A DNA stretch of 64,000 bases, taken from positions 248,001-312,000 of the forward strand of contig DINQ01000010.1 of NCBI GenBank assembly GCA_002426795.1, in the 5' to 3' direction. The position numbers and the translations under genes were made by a program. This DNA comes from Bacteroidales bacterium UBA5536 (GTDB lineage Bacteria; Bacteroidota; Bacteroidia; Bacteroidales; F082). Below the pieces are notes generated by a model that saw nothing but the letters and a program-made list of their open reading frames with translations, was not told the origin of the DNA and did no database searches. How positions within the stretch are numbered: the stretch's first letter is position 1; the number at the start of each line of letters is the position of its first letter. Of this stretch, positions 1 to 8,413 are shown in pieces.

Positions 1-588
1 GCTGCTGGAAAGAACCTGCTTTTTAGTTTGGGTCTGCGCACAGATTTCTTGCCAGCTGCAGCGCAGTTTTTAGTAAGTAAGGCTGTTGCTTTGGCCCTGA
101 CGGTTAGTGTGGAAGAGCTGATCAAACAAAAAAGCGTGCAAATAAAATGGCCGAACGACATTTATGTAGACAATAAAAAGGTTTGCGGGGTTTTAATTTC
201 AAACATTTTTAATGGTAATAAACTGGCATACAGTATCGTTGGTGTGGGATTGAATGTCAATCAGCTTGATTTTCCCAATCATCTTCCTAACCCGACCTCA
301 TTGAGGACATTAACAAATCGTTCGTTCGATTTGAATAAAGTTTTGGATCTTGTGTTGGAAAATTTTGCTCGTCATTTTAAATACATTCAACAGGAGAAAA
401 ATCACCAAAACACGCACCTAAACTACCTGAAAAAACTTTATCAGTTAGATGAGCAGCATCTTTATCGGGTTCACGGACAGCTGATAACAGCAAACATAAT
501 GGGATTGAACGAGTTTGGTCAGATTATGCTGAAAGACCAATCTGAAAATGTATACACTTGCGATGTGAAAGAATTGGTTTATTTGTAA
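1..588 (+). CDS. birA: Biotin--[acetyl-CoA-carboxylase] ligase, C-terminal part (5' end outside window)
   Basis: The reading frame is open from base 1, so the gene begins upstream of the window. The first residues read A-A-G-K-N-L-L-F-S-L, matching the conserved GKNLLFS segment of the BirA/LplA-type catalytic domain, followed by the K-W-P-N-D biotin/ATP-site motif and the G-V-L-I-S strand near residue 60. The enzyme makes biotinyl-5'-AMP and transfers biotin to the biotin carrier domain of acyl-CoA carboxylases. The C-terminus carries a short BirA C-domain (about the last 45 residues). It is uncertain whether an N-terminal helix-turn-helix repressor domain exists; most Bacteroidetes enzymes are the short class I type. 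It converges with the SRPBCC gene only 8 bases away. Confidence 0.9.
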   Translation, partial: AAGKNLLFSLGLRTDFLPAAAQFLVSKAVALALTVSVEELIKQKSVQIKWPNDIYVDNKKVCGVLISNIFNGNKLAYSIVGVGLNVNQLDFPNHLPNPTSLRTLTNRSFDLNKVLDLVLENFARHFKYIQQEKNHQNTHLNYLKKLYQLDEQHLYRVHGQLITANIMGLNEFGQIMLKDQSENVYTCDVKELVYL

Positions 589-596
589 CCGCTCAA

Positions 597-992
597 CTAA
601 AATTGCTGAACCGCCAGTTTGTCAGCCATGATATTGACAAGGTTCTGAAGTGGGCGTTTCGCCATCATAGCCAACATTGGATTTAATTCGGCAGCAAGCG
701 AAATTTTCACTTCAGTTTGTTGGTTCAACACACGGATGTTGGCCACAAGCTCAAACTCAAATGGACTTTTTCCTTCCGGAATCAACCTAACACGTTCATT
801 TGGAATACGCTCAGCAACAAGTAGGTGCAGGTCGGCCATGCCTTTTATTGTGAAAGAGCAACGATCGTAATCAGCCTTATAATCAATTACTTGCTCTGGC
901 ATGAGCGAACCAAAGTTTCTCAAGTCACTCAGAAAATCAAAAGTAGCTTTATCTGTTGCGGCAACTTTTTGCCAATCACTGTTAAAATCCAT
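597..992 (-). CDS. SRPBCC (START/polyketide-cyclase fold) family protein
   Basis: The 131-residue protein begins M-D-F-N-S-D-W-Q and has the length and strand/helix pattern of small SRPBCC proteins that bind hydrophobic ligands in a deep pocket. The pattern is an N-terminal helix with F-D-F-L-S-D-L-R-N-F, then alternating strands, then a long C-terminal amphipathic helix with M-A-D-K-L. The start at 992 was preferred over an upstream in-frame ATG at 1028 because the latter lies inside pyrE, while 992 sits 8 bases after the pyrE stop. It is almost certainly co-transcribed with pyrE. No catalytic residues can be named, and the ligand and role are unknown. Confidence 0.75.
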   Translation of the reverse strand: MDFNSDWQKVAATDKATFDFLSDLRNFGSLMPEQVIDYKADYDRCSFTIKGMADLHLLVAERIPNERVRLIPEGKSPFEFELVANIRVLNQQTEVKISLAAELNPMLAMMAKRPLQNLVNIMADKLAVQQF

Positions 993-1000
993 TGTTTTAA

Positions 1001-1657
1001 TTATTGATTTTGAAAGGCATCGCTCCAAACATCAGGATCCATGCGCCAACGAATCAGTGAGCGTATATCGCTGTCAGTGATGTAGTTTTCCTCGATGGCC
1101 TTATTGAGTAAGGTGTCGTAATCGGTCAGGGTAATCAATTCGCACTGGGCAGCCCTGAAGTTTTCTTCAGCAACAGCCAGACCATAGGAAAAAATAGCCA
1201 GCATTCCTTTGACATTGGCATCTCTTTCGCGGAGCGCTTCAACTGCACGCAGGCTGCTACCTCCGGTCGAAACAAGGTCTTCAACAACCACAACGGATTG
1301 CCCGGCTTCTACCACGCCTTCAATCTGGTTGTTTAACCCGTGTGCCTTTTTGTCTGGTCTGATATAAGCAAAGGGAAGGCCAAGTTCCTGTGCAACAAGC
1401 ACTCCAGGGGCAATGCCACCGGTTGCTACACCGGCAATTAAGTCGGGTTTTTCATAATGATCAAGAATGGCATCAACAAACTGCTGTCGGATGAAAGTTC
1501 TGATTTTATGATAGGATAGCGTGATTCTGTTGTCGCAATATATCGGGCTGCGCATCCCCGATGCCCAAGTAAATGGATTGGTGGTATTGAGTTTTATTGC
1601 TTTAATTTGCAAGAGCAATGCCGCCAATGTTAGTGCTGTGTCTTCTTTGTGATTCAT
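1001..1657 (-). CDS. pyrE: Orotate phosphoribosyltransferase
   Basis: This 218-residue enzyme converts orotate and PRPP to orotidine 5'-monophosphate in de novo pyrimidine synthesis. The PRPP-binding loop V-V-V-V-E-D-L-V-S-T-G-G-S-S lies at about residues 122-135, and the catalytic flexible-loop segment with R-P-D-K-K-A-H-G at about 100-107. The length is normal for the family. It is the first gene of a two-gene unit with the SRPBCC gene. A candidate -7 element overlaps the divergent NUDIX start codon, giving a leader of roughly 110 bases. Confidence 0.96.
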   Translation of the reverse strand: MNHKEDTALTLAALLLQIKAIKLNTTNPFTWASGMRSPIYCDNRITLSYHKIRTFIRQQFVDAILDHYEKPDLIAGVATGGIAPGVLVAQELGLPFAYIRPDKKAHGLNNQIEGVVEAGQSVVVVEDLVSTGGSSLRAVEALRERDANVKGMLAIFSYGLAVAEENFRAAQCELITLTDYDTLLNKAIEENYITDSDIRSLIRWRMDPDVWSDAFQNQ

Positions 1658-1774
1658 TATTAATCAACTTGATCATGTCAGGTCATCAGAAAGCTTTAGT
1701 TTGCGAAACCATTCAAAACGGCCGAAGGCTTTTTGTGTATGACTTTTGCTTTCAAATGAGAAAAAAATTCTCCA

Positions 1775-1782
1775 CAAATGTA
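1775..1782 (-). promoter_or_regulatory. Candidate -7 element (TACATTTG) for pyrE
   Basis: Read on the minus strand this is TACATTTG, an exact match to the Bacteroidetes -7 consensus TAnnTTTG. A TTTG lies about 17 bases further upstream (1800-1803 on the plus strand), slightly closer than the usual 19-21. It overlaps the start codon of the divergent NUDIX gene, so the assignment is tentative. Confidence 0.35.
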
Positions 1783-2404
1783 TAAAGTTTTTTACGAAGC
1801 AAACTGCTTTAGCGTTTTCGTTTATCAACAAGAATCCAACCATGATTTGGAAAGTAAAATAATTATAATCAGTACAATAAATGAGTTTAGGCAAAAAGTT
1901 TTGTCCTGGTTAAACCGAACTGACAGAAAGGATGAAACGATCTATGTGTCGGTTGCAGAGCAGAGAATAGAAAATTTTTTCGTCCAAAGCTTAAAAGTTG
2001 TTAACGCAAGTGGTGGATTGGTCTTAACACCAAAAGGAATCCTGGCAATCAAGCGCAATGGCTTCAGCGATTTGCCCAAAGGCCATGTTGAGCAAGGCGA
2101 AAGTATTGAAAAGACTGCGCTGCGTGAAGTGGAGGAGGAAACATGCGCCAGACAATTGAAAATTATTGAAAAGTTGCCAACTACGCTTCATTGTTATCAG
2201 TTAAATGGAGTCTGGTGCCTAAAAAAGACGCATTGGTATGCCATGATGTCAGATGATTTGAAACAGACAAAACCCCAGACCAATGAAGGGATAACCCATT
2301 TGTTCTACGTTGATAATGAGTCATTGGGGAAATTTAGATCGGAGACCTACCGATCAATTAATGAGGTTTTGGGTCCGGAAATGGAAAAACTATTGGCGAA
2401 ATAA
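1778..2404 (+). CDS. NUDIX hydrolase
   Basis: This is a 208-residue protein with the Nudix box starting at G102: G-H-V-E-Q-G-E followed by R-E-V-E-E-E-T, which supplies the metal-binding glutamates of nucleoside-diphosphate-linked hydrolases. The canonical glycine near the end of the box (REUXEEXGU) is a cysteine here. About 95 residues precede the Nudix domain and are typical of a longer Bacteroidetes subgroup starting M-Y-K-V-F-Y, which supports this start. The substrate cannot be predicted. The gene is divergent from pyrE and upstream of coaD. Confidence 0.88.
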   Translation: MYKVFYEANCFSVFVYQQESNHDLESKIIIISTINEFRQKVLSWLNRTDRKDETIYVSVAEQRIENFFVQSLKVVNASGGLVLTPKGILAIKRNGFSDLPKGHVEQGESIEKTALREVEEETCARQLKIIEKLPTTLHCYQLNGVWCLKKTHWYAMMSDDLKQTKPQTNEGITHLFYVDNESLGKFRSETYRSINEVLGPEMEKLLAK

Positions 2405-2483
2405 TGTAGTTTTACATTTTATTGTTCATCTCTGTAGGGCTTTATTAGATGTAGCATGATTCTCAAATCAAAAACCAGTTTGA

Positions 2484-2948
2484 ATGAAAAAAATAGCTGT
2501 TTTTCCAGGATCTTTCGACCCAATCACACTTGGTCACCAGTCACTTGTGCTGAGAGCATTACCTTTGTTTGATGAAATTGTAATAGCAGTGGGAATCAAT
2601 GCCTTAAAGAACTATTATTTTCCCATCGAAACGCGAAAAGCCTGGATAGAAAAGGTTTTTAAAGACTATCCGCAAATTTCCGTGACAACTTATAAAGGGC
2701 TAACAGTCGATTTTTGTAAAGCGGTTGGTTCTCAATACATTTTGCGTGGTTTGCGCACTTCTGCCGACTTTGAGTTTGAGAGAAGTATCGGGCAGGTGAA
2801 CAAAAAACTATTTCCGGAAGTAGAGACTATTTTTCTGCTCACAACCCCTGAACTCACCGCGATAACTTCGAGCGTGATCCGCGATGTGGTGCGTAACGGT
2901 GGAGATGCCAGTCAATTTGTTCCCGAAGAAGTAGATTTAACAATATAA
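2484..2948 (+). CDS. coaD: Phosphopantetheine adenylyltransferase
   Basis: The 154-residue protein has the N-terminal nucleotidyltransferase motif P-G-S-F-D-P-I-T-L-G-H (residues 8-18, with the T/HxGH-type ATP site). The central L-R-G-L-R-T-S-A-D-F-E-F-E segment and the C-terminal I-T-S-S-V-I-R are typical of CoaD. It catalyses 4'-phosphopantetheine plus ATP to dephospho-CoA, the penultimate step of coenzyme A synthesis. The length matches the family. It lies 79 bases after the NUDIX gene on the same strand and could be co-transcribed. Confidence 0.95.
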   Translation: MKKIAVFPGSFDPITLGHQSLVLRALPLFDEIVIAVGINALKNYYFPIETRKAWIEKVFKDYPQISVTTYKGLTVDFCKAVGSQYILRGLRTSADFEFERSIGQVNKKLFPEVETIFLLTTPELTAITSSVIRDVVRNGGDASQFVPEEVDLTI

Positions 2949-2989
2949 TTTATTCCAGATCGTTTAGCTGGCAGCAAATTTGTCAGAAA

Positions 2990-4375
2990 ATGGCCAGACT
3001 AAAAACTATTCTAATACTGTTGTCCTTTTTGCTGGCTGCACTCCAATTGAAAAGTCAGAACGTAACCATTGAGGCCTCATCAAACGTACCCAACGAATTG
3101 ATCAGGATTGTAGCTTATCGCGATATGGTTTCGTGGAAAGGACAGTCACTTGCTCAGACAAAAAGCGATAAAAACGGACAGTTTGTCCTCAGTTTTTTTA
3201 TTCCTGAAATCACTTATGTTCAGCTGTTTGCAGGACTCGAAAGTGTTGGGTTTTATGCAAGACCTGAAGCTGATTATCAAATTGTACTTCAGTGTCAGAA
3301 GCCGGCAGGACTACAATCGTATTTCGAAAAAGTGCCTCCTGCACTGGTTTTCAAAAAGACCTCAGACAATAGGCTTCAGGAACAGATAGATGCCATTGAT
3401 CAGACTGTAAATGCATTTTTGCTCAAGCATTTTGATGACCTCTACAGGCGGCAGCGAACTGATTTGATTGATACGCTTGCACATTCATTAAATAAAAAGT
3501 ATGACCACAGCGAGTCGTTTTTAAAGGAATATGCCAAGTATAAAATTGCTTCAGCCGAACTGGCAGTGAAACGCGAAGGGGCAACAAGAATTTCGGAAAA
3601 GTATTTTGAGCGTGATTCGGTGCAATACCATGTGATGTCGTACATGGATTTGTTCACCGAAGTTTTTAATGGTTACCTATTAACCAGCCGCAAATACAGT
3701 GCAGATGGATTTCGGGAAGCTTTCAGAAAGGATTATCCACTTTTCAGAGAATACCTGCGCAGAGATCCCTTACTGGCTGACAATTCCAGGCTGGCAGAGT
3801 TGATTGTGCTGGTGAATATGCAGAATATTTTTAACACACAGGGCTTTAATAAAAGCACAACTTTGAAACATCTGGTTTATCTGCAAAAAAACGCTCAATT
3901 TGCCGAGCATCGGATTATGGCAGCGAACCTGATCAGTCAGCTACAATTGCTCGAACCTGGCACAACAGCACCCGACTTTAATTTGTTGGATGCTTTAGGA
4001 AAGGCCAAAGCCCTTTCTGATTATAAAGACCAGGTAGTTGTATTGCAGTTTGTCAATTCCTATTGCAATGGCTGTGAGTCATCTTTTGCTCAACTGGAAC
4101 AGTTACAAAATACTTATACGCCTAAACTACAGTTGATTACAATTTCAACTGCGGATAGTTACGATGAATATCGAAAGCTTTTTGAGCGCAATCATTATAA
4201 ATGGCCTTTGCTAAACATTAATGATCAAATTTTGATTCTCGAAGCCTATCAGGTAAAAACCTTTCCTGAGTTTATTCTGATAAACCGAAATAACAAAATT
4301 GCGCTCGCACCAGCTTCATCTCCTGATCAGTATCTTGATATACAGGTGAGTAGGCTGCTCAGTGTTAAAGAGTAG
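2990..4375 (+). CDS. TlpA-like thioredoxin-fold protein, secreted
   Basis: This is a 461-residue protein with an N-terminal signal peptide (hydrophobic L-I-L-L-S-F-L-L-A-A-L run, then A-L-Q-L-K-S-Q). A DUF4369-like beta domain and a helical middle region follow. The C-terminal redoxin domain (about residues 320-455) carries the dithiol motif C359-N-G-C362 inside N-S-Y-C-N-G-C-E. It probably acts in the periplasm in thiol-disulphide exchange. The unusual C-N-G-C active site differs from the classical C-x-P-C. The partner protein is unknown, and neighbours (coaD, secA) give no functional hint. Confidence 0.82.
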   Translation: MARLKTILILLSFLLAALQLKSQNVTIEASSNVPNELIRIVAYRDMVSWKGQSLAQTKSDKNGQFVLSFFIPEITYVQLFAGLESVGFYARPEADYQIVLQCQKPAGLQSYFEKVPPALVFKKTSDNRLQEQIDAIDQTVNAFLLKHFDDLYRRQRTDLIDTLAHSLNKKYDHSESFLKEYAKYKIASAELAVKREGATRISEKYFERDSVQYHVMSYMDLFTEVFNGYLLTSRKYSADGFREAFRKDYPLFREYLRRDPLLADNSRLAELIVLVNMQNIFNTQGFNKSTTLKHLVYLQKNAQFAEHRIMAANLISQLQLLEPGTTAPDFNLLDALGKAKALSDYKDQVVVLQFVNSYCNGCESSFAQLEQLQNTYTPKLQLITISTADSYDEYRKLFERNHYKWPLLNINDQILILEAYQVKTFPEFILINRNNKIALAPASSPDQYLDIQVSRLLSVKE

Positions 4376-4447
4376 ATGTGACTATTTTATTGAATGATTG
4401 GGTTTATTTGAATATTGACTTTCGGTCGAAAACTCATTTTTTCATGC

Positions 4448-4455
4448 TACCTTTG
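4448..4455 (+). promoter_or_regulatory. Candidate -7 element (TACCTTTG) for secA
   Basis: Exact TAnnTTTG match in the coaD/TlpA-secA intergenic region, 89 bases before the secA ATG. No TTTG was found at the ideal -33 spacing. It would give a leader of about 80 bases containing a hairpin and a short ORF. Confidence 0.5.
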
Positions 4456-4469
4456 CACACGAAAATCAG

Positions 4470-4499
4470 CGTTCCGGCACGTTTAGAAATGGCGGAACG
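4470..4499 (+). promoter_or_regulatory. Inverted repeat in secA leader
   Basis: CGTTCCG (4470-4476) and CGGAACG (4493-4499) form a perfect 7-bp stem with a 16-base loop. The ATG of a short upstream ORF (4489) lies in the loop, so folding could affect initiation there. There is no T-run after it, so it is not a terminator. Confidence 0.4.
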
Positions 4500-4542
4500 A
4501 TTATTGATCAACAAGGCTTTAATACCCATAAGAAATACCTGA
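4489..4542 (+). CDS. Possible 17-codon leader ORF upstream of secA
   Basis: ATG at 4489 opens a 17-codon frame (M-A-E-R-L-L-I-N-K-A-L-I-P-I-R-N-T) ending with TGA at 4540-4542, two bases before the secA ATG. The position is what one would expect for translational coupling or a regulatory leader peptide. The peptide has no signal sequence and is much shorter than E. coli SecM, so any analogy is only positional. It could also be chance. Confidence 0.3.
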   Translation: MAERLLINKALIPIRNT

Positions 4543-4544
4543 TC

Positions 4545-7500
4545 ATGTTTAGTATATTCAAGAAACTACTTGGCGATAAATCGACCCGCGACCTGAAATC
4601 CATCAAGCCTCTGCTGGATCAAACGCTTGCGGCATACGAAAATATTAAGCTACTCAACAACGATGCATTACGCAATAAAACGGCAGAGTTCAAGCAAAAA
4701 ATTAATGAGCGTATTGCTGCTGAAGAGGAAGAATTAACCTCATTGCGCTACCGAGCCGAAAATGAGGAAGATCTTGATCCAACTGAAAAGGAAAAAATAT
4801 ATGAGCAAATCGACCGGCTCGAAAAACTGCAATACGAAAAAACAGAAGAAGTTCTGAACGAAATTTTACCTGAGGCTTTCTCTGTAATGAAGGAAACTGC
4901 GCGCAGGTTTAAGGAAAATGAAATTGTTGAAGTTACTGCCAATGACATGGATCGACAGCTTGCTGCAACCCGCGAACATGTCGAAATCAAAGGCGATAAA
5001 GCTTATTTCAGAAATTCGTGGATTGCAGGTGGCAACCTGATAACCTGGGATATGGTGCACTACGATGTGCAGCTTATTGGTGGTATTGTGCTGCACCAGG
5101 GTAAAATTGCTGAAATGGCAACGGGTGAGGGAAAAACATTGGTAGCTACTTTACCTGTCTATCTGAATGCGCTAGCCGGTAAGGGGGTTCATTTGGTTAC
5201 AGTGAACGATTATCTTGCCAAGCGTGACTCAGAGTGGATGGGTGCTATCTACGAGTTTCTTGGTTTAACTATCGACTGCATTGATAAGCATGAACCCAAT
5301 TCTGCGGCCAGACGGAAAGCTTACCTGGCCGATATCACCTACGGGACAAACAATGAGTTTGGTTTCGATTATTTGCGTGACAATATGACAGGTAATCCTG
5401 ACGAATTGGTTCAACGCAAACACCACTACACTATCGTGGATGAGGTCGACTCCGTATTGATTGATGACGCCCGTACGCCATTGATTATCAGCGGACCAAC
5501 ACCCAAGGGTGATTTACAGGAGTTTGATAACCTGAAGCCTGATGTTGTCAAGCTTTACAATGCCCAAAAAGCCTTGGTAAGCAGTATTTTGGCCGAAGCT
5601 AAGAAAATTCTCTCTTCGGATGATAAAAACGCCGACACCAAACATGGTGGCGATTTGCTGTTTAGGGCCTATCGTGGCTTACCTAAGAACAGCGCATTGA
5701 TTAAATTCCTCAGCGAAGAAGGAATGCGTTCACTCATGCAGAAAACAGAAAGTTTTTACCTTCAGGAACAAGCCAAAAACATGCATATCATCGATGACGA
5801 GTTGTACTTTGTGATCGATGAAAAGCACAATTCAGTCGACCTTACTGAAAAGGGAATTGACTTGCTGTCAGCATCTTATAACGAACCTGGGTTTTTTATT
5901 TTGCCAGATATCGGTGCTGAAATCGCCGAACTGGAAAGGCTTCAGCTAAAGGAAGAAGAACTTATCAACCGAAAAAGCGAAATGATTCGCAATTTCAGCA
6001 TCAAATCAGAACGCCTGCATACGGTGCACCAATTGTTGAAGGCCTACACACTCTTTGAAAAGGACGTTGAATATGTGATCATCGAGAACAAAATCAAGAT
6101 TGTTGATGAGCAAACAGGCCGCATCATGGAAGGGCGTCGCTATTCTGATGGTTTACACCAGGCAATTGAGGCCAAGGAAAACGTAAAAGTAGAAGCTGCT
6201 ACGCAAACATATGCCACAATCACCCTGCAAAACTATTTCAGGATGTATAGCAAGCTGGCTGGTATGACAGGGACTGCCGAAACCGAAGCAGGAGAGTTCT
6301 GGGACATCTACAAGCTTGATGTTGTGGTAATTCCGACCAACAGGCCTATAGCAAGAAACGACCGTGAAGACCTAGTGTATAAAACCAAGCGCGAGAAATT
6401 TAACGCTGTAATTGAAGAAATTGATGCATTGGTTAAGGCCGGACGACCAGTACTGGTTGGTACAACCTCTGTTGAAACATCCGAATTGCTCAGCAGGATG
6501 CTGCAACGTCGTGGCATCAATCACAATGTATTGAATGCCAAGCTACACCAGAAAGAAGCACAAATTGTAAAAGAAGCCGGACAGGCTGGTACAGTGACCA
6601 TTGCAACGAACATGGCAGGTCGTGGAACGGACATTAAACTGGGTGCTGGTGTTCGCGAATCGGGTGGTTTGGCGATTATTGGTACCGAAAGGCACGAGTC
6701 GCGCCGCGTCGACAGACAGTTGCGTGGTAGGGCTGGCCGTCAGGGCGATCCAGGTAGTTCGCAGTTTTTTGTATCGCTCGAAGACGATTTGATGCGCATG
6801 TTTGGATCGGGCCGTATTGCTGGTTTAATGGACCGTCTGGGGCTTAAAGAGGGTGAAATGATTCAGCATTCAATGATTACCAAATCGATCGAACGTGCCC
6901 AGCGCAAAGTTGAAGAGAATAACTTTGGCGTGCGTAAAAAACTGCTCGAATACGATGACGTGATGAATGCACAGCGGGAAGTGATTTACAAGAAAAGAAA
7001 ACACGCCCTATTTGGAGACCGTTTGTCTGTTGATATTTCGAACATGATGTACGACCTGGCTGAAAATTTGGTGACTGAAAATCAGGATTCACGTGATTTC
7101 GATGCACTTAGAATGTCATTGATCAGTCAAATGGGAATTGAACCGCCATTTGATGCAGATACTTTTTATGCCCGTAAGGTTGACAGCTTGACCGATGATG
7201 TTTTCGAAAAGGCTTCTAAGGCATATTTCGATAAAACTAGACGCATTGGCGAAAAAACACTCCCGGTCATCAAAGATGTTTTTGAGCGACAGACGCAATA
7301 TGAAAACATTGCAATTCCGATTACCGACGGATCGAAAGGCATGCAGGTAATTGTGAACCTGAAGAAAGCGGTCGAAAATGGCCGGCGCGAAGTTACGCTT
7401 TCCATCGAAAAGAGTATTACACTGGCCCTTATCGATGACTCGTGGAAGGAACACCTGCGCGAACTGGATGAGTTAAAACAGTCTGTGCAAAATGCTACAT

Positions 7501-7847
7501 ACGAGCAAAAAGACCCACTTTTGATCTATAAATTTGAATCGTTCCAGTTGTTCAAAACTATGATTCAAAAGATCAACCGTGAAGTCATTTCCTTCCTGAT
7601 GCGTGCTGATATTCCTGTGCAGGATCCGCAAAATGTGCGTGAAGCTAGTCGCCCGAGAGGTCTTGACCGGTCCAAGATGAAAGAAGAACGTTCCGATTTG
7701 CTTTCACAGGCGCATAGCAACACACAGCAACAAGAAGTTACACAACCTATTGTGGCCGAGAAAAAGGTAGGTCGCAATGAGCCTTGTCCTTGTGGAAGTG
7801 GCAAAAAATATAAAAATTGCCACGGGAAGGTCGCTGCTGGCGTCTGA
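4545..7847 (+). CDS. secA: Preprotein translocase subunit SecA
   Basis: This is the ATPase motor that drives proteins through SecYEG. The 1100-residue length is typical of the long Bacteroidetes form, which has an extra insertion between roughly residues 320 and 480. Visible motifs are Walker A M-A-T-G-E-G-K-T-L near residue 190, the DEAD-like D-E-V-D-S-V-L-I-D-D-A-R-T-P followed by L-I-I-S-G, and the helicase segment T-N-M-A-G-R-G-T-D-I-K. The C-terminus has a SEC-C zinc-binding tail with C-P-C-G-S-G-K-K-Y-K-N-C-H that contacts SecB or ribosomes. It appears to be transcribed alone, behind its own candidate promoter and a structured leader. Confidence 0.98.
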   Translation: MFSIFKKLLGDKSTRDLKSIKPLLDQTLAAYENIKLLNNDALRNKTAEFKQKINERIAAEEEELTSLRYRAENEEDLDPTEKEKIYEQIDRLEKLQYEKTEEVLNEILPEAFSVMKETARRFKENEIVEVTANDMDRQLAATREHVEIKGDKAYFRNSWIAGGNLITWDMVHYDVQLIGGIVLHQGKIAEMATGEGKTLVATLPVYLNALAGKGVHLVTVNDYLAKRDSEWMGAIYEFLGLTIDCIDKHEPNSAARRKAYLADITYGTNNEFGFDYLRDNMTGNPDELVQRKHHYTIVDEVDSVLIDDARTPLIISGPTPKGDLQEFDNLKPDVVKLYNAQKALVSSILAEAKKILSSDDKNADTKHGGDLLFRAYRGLPKNSALIKFLSEEGMRSLMQKTESFYLQEQAKNMHIIDDELYFVIDEKHNSVDLTEKGIDLLSASYNEPGFFILPDIGAEIAELERLQLKEEELINRKSEMIRNFSIKSERLHTVHQLLKAYTLFEKDVEYVIIENKIKIVDEQTGRIMEGRRYSDGLHQAIEAKENVKVEAATQTYATITLQNYFRMYSKLAGMTGTAETEAGEFWDIYKLDVVVIPTNRPIARNDREDLVYKTKREKFNAVIEEIDALVKAGRPVLVGTTSVETSELLSRMLQRRGINHNVLNAKLHQKEAQIVKEAGQAGTVTIATNMAGRGTDIKLGAGVRESGGLAIIGTERHESRRVDRQLRGRAGRQGDPGSSQFFVSLEDDLMRMFGSGRIAGLMDRLGLKEGEMIQHSMITKSIERAQRKVEENNFGVRKKLLEYDDVMNAQREVIYKKRKHALFGDRLSVDISNMMYDLAENLVTENQDSRDFDALRMSLISQMGIEPPFDADTFYARKVDSLTDDVFEKASKAYFDKTRRIGEKTLPVIKDVFERQTQYENIAIPITDGSKGMQVIVNLKKAVENGRREVTLSIEKSITLALIDDSWKEHLRELDELKQSVQNATYEQKDPLLIYKFESFQLFKTMIQKINREVISFLMRADIPVQDPQNVREASRPRGLDRSKMKEERSDLLSQAHSNTQQQEVTQPIVAEKKVGRNEPCPCGSGKKYKNCHGKVAAGV

Positions 7848-7852
7848 AATAG

Positions 7853-7860
7853 TATATTTG
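7853..7860 (+). promoter_or_regulatory. Candidate -7 element (TATATTTG) after secA
   Basis: Exact TAnnTTTG match only 5 bases after the secA stop codon, 109 bases before the lipoprotein start at 7970. It may drive the lipoprotein-patatin-pyrH unit. No good -33 partner was found. Confidence 0.42.
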
Positions 7861-7969
7861 TACGCAACCGACAGGTGAATAGGACGTTAATCGGGCCTGG
7901 GCTAGAGTGAAATTAAATCGCCTGGCCAATCTAGCTGGATGGAAATCGCTTGTCATAAAAGTTTCTGCT

Positions 7970-8389
7970 ATGAAAAAACGATTTCTTGTATTGCTCGTTT
8001 TCCTCCTTACAGGCGCTTATTCCTGTGTAAAAAATAATGGCAGTGAACCGCAAGTGCCCATTTTTTCATATACAAGTCAAATTGACAATCCACCAGATGC
8101 ATTCATGGTTGTTTTCAATACTTCGTGGGTGGGTGATCGTGTTGCTGTAGTTAAATTTGATACCAGCGCAGTTTGGATGATTGAAAAACTGGGCGATGGG
8201 CGCATCAATCTTTTTCTTAAGAATGATACGGATATCATGTCAATTGTTAATGTAGATACACTCGGTTTGGAAGCTGGTAGCGAATATAAAATAATCGTCA
8301 ACAACTTATATACCAGCGAGTTTAATAATTTCTTCGTTGCTTTCACAAAGCTGGAAGAAGATTATGAATCGTTCGAACCAAAGTTTTAA
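7970..8389 (+). CDS. Small hypothetical lipoprotein
   Basis: The start at 7970 gives a 139-residue protein with a lipoprotein signal: M-K-K-R-F-L-V-L-L-V-F-L-L-T-G-A-Y-S-C, so the lipidated cysteine would be residue 19. An in-frame ATG-less extension upstream (from 7907) lacks any signal character and was rejected. The mature part is about 120 residues, predicted mostly beta, and matches no family I recognise. It ends 24 bases before the patatin gene and is probably co-transcribed with it, which makes an envelope role likely, but no function can be given. Confidence 0.7.
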   Translation: MKKRFLVLLVFLLTGAYSCVKNNGSEPQVPIFSYTSQIDNPPDAFMVVFNTSWVGDRVAVVKFDTSAVWMIEKLGDGRINLFLKNDTDIMSIVNVDTLGLEAGSEYKIIVNNLYTSEFNNFFVAFTKLEEDYESFEPKF

Positions 8390-8413
8390 GTCTTTTTCGG
8401 TTTCACATCAATC

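Noticed and set aside
825..1007. Plus-strand ORF of 60 codons over the SRPBCC gene
   Set aside because: It overlaps the well-supported SRPBCC gene on the opposite strand and shows no family features.
4489..4542. Claim that the secA uORF is a SecM homologue
   Set aside because: The peptide lacks a signal sequence and a recognisable arrest motif, and is far shorter; only its position is similar.
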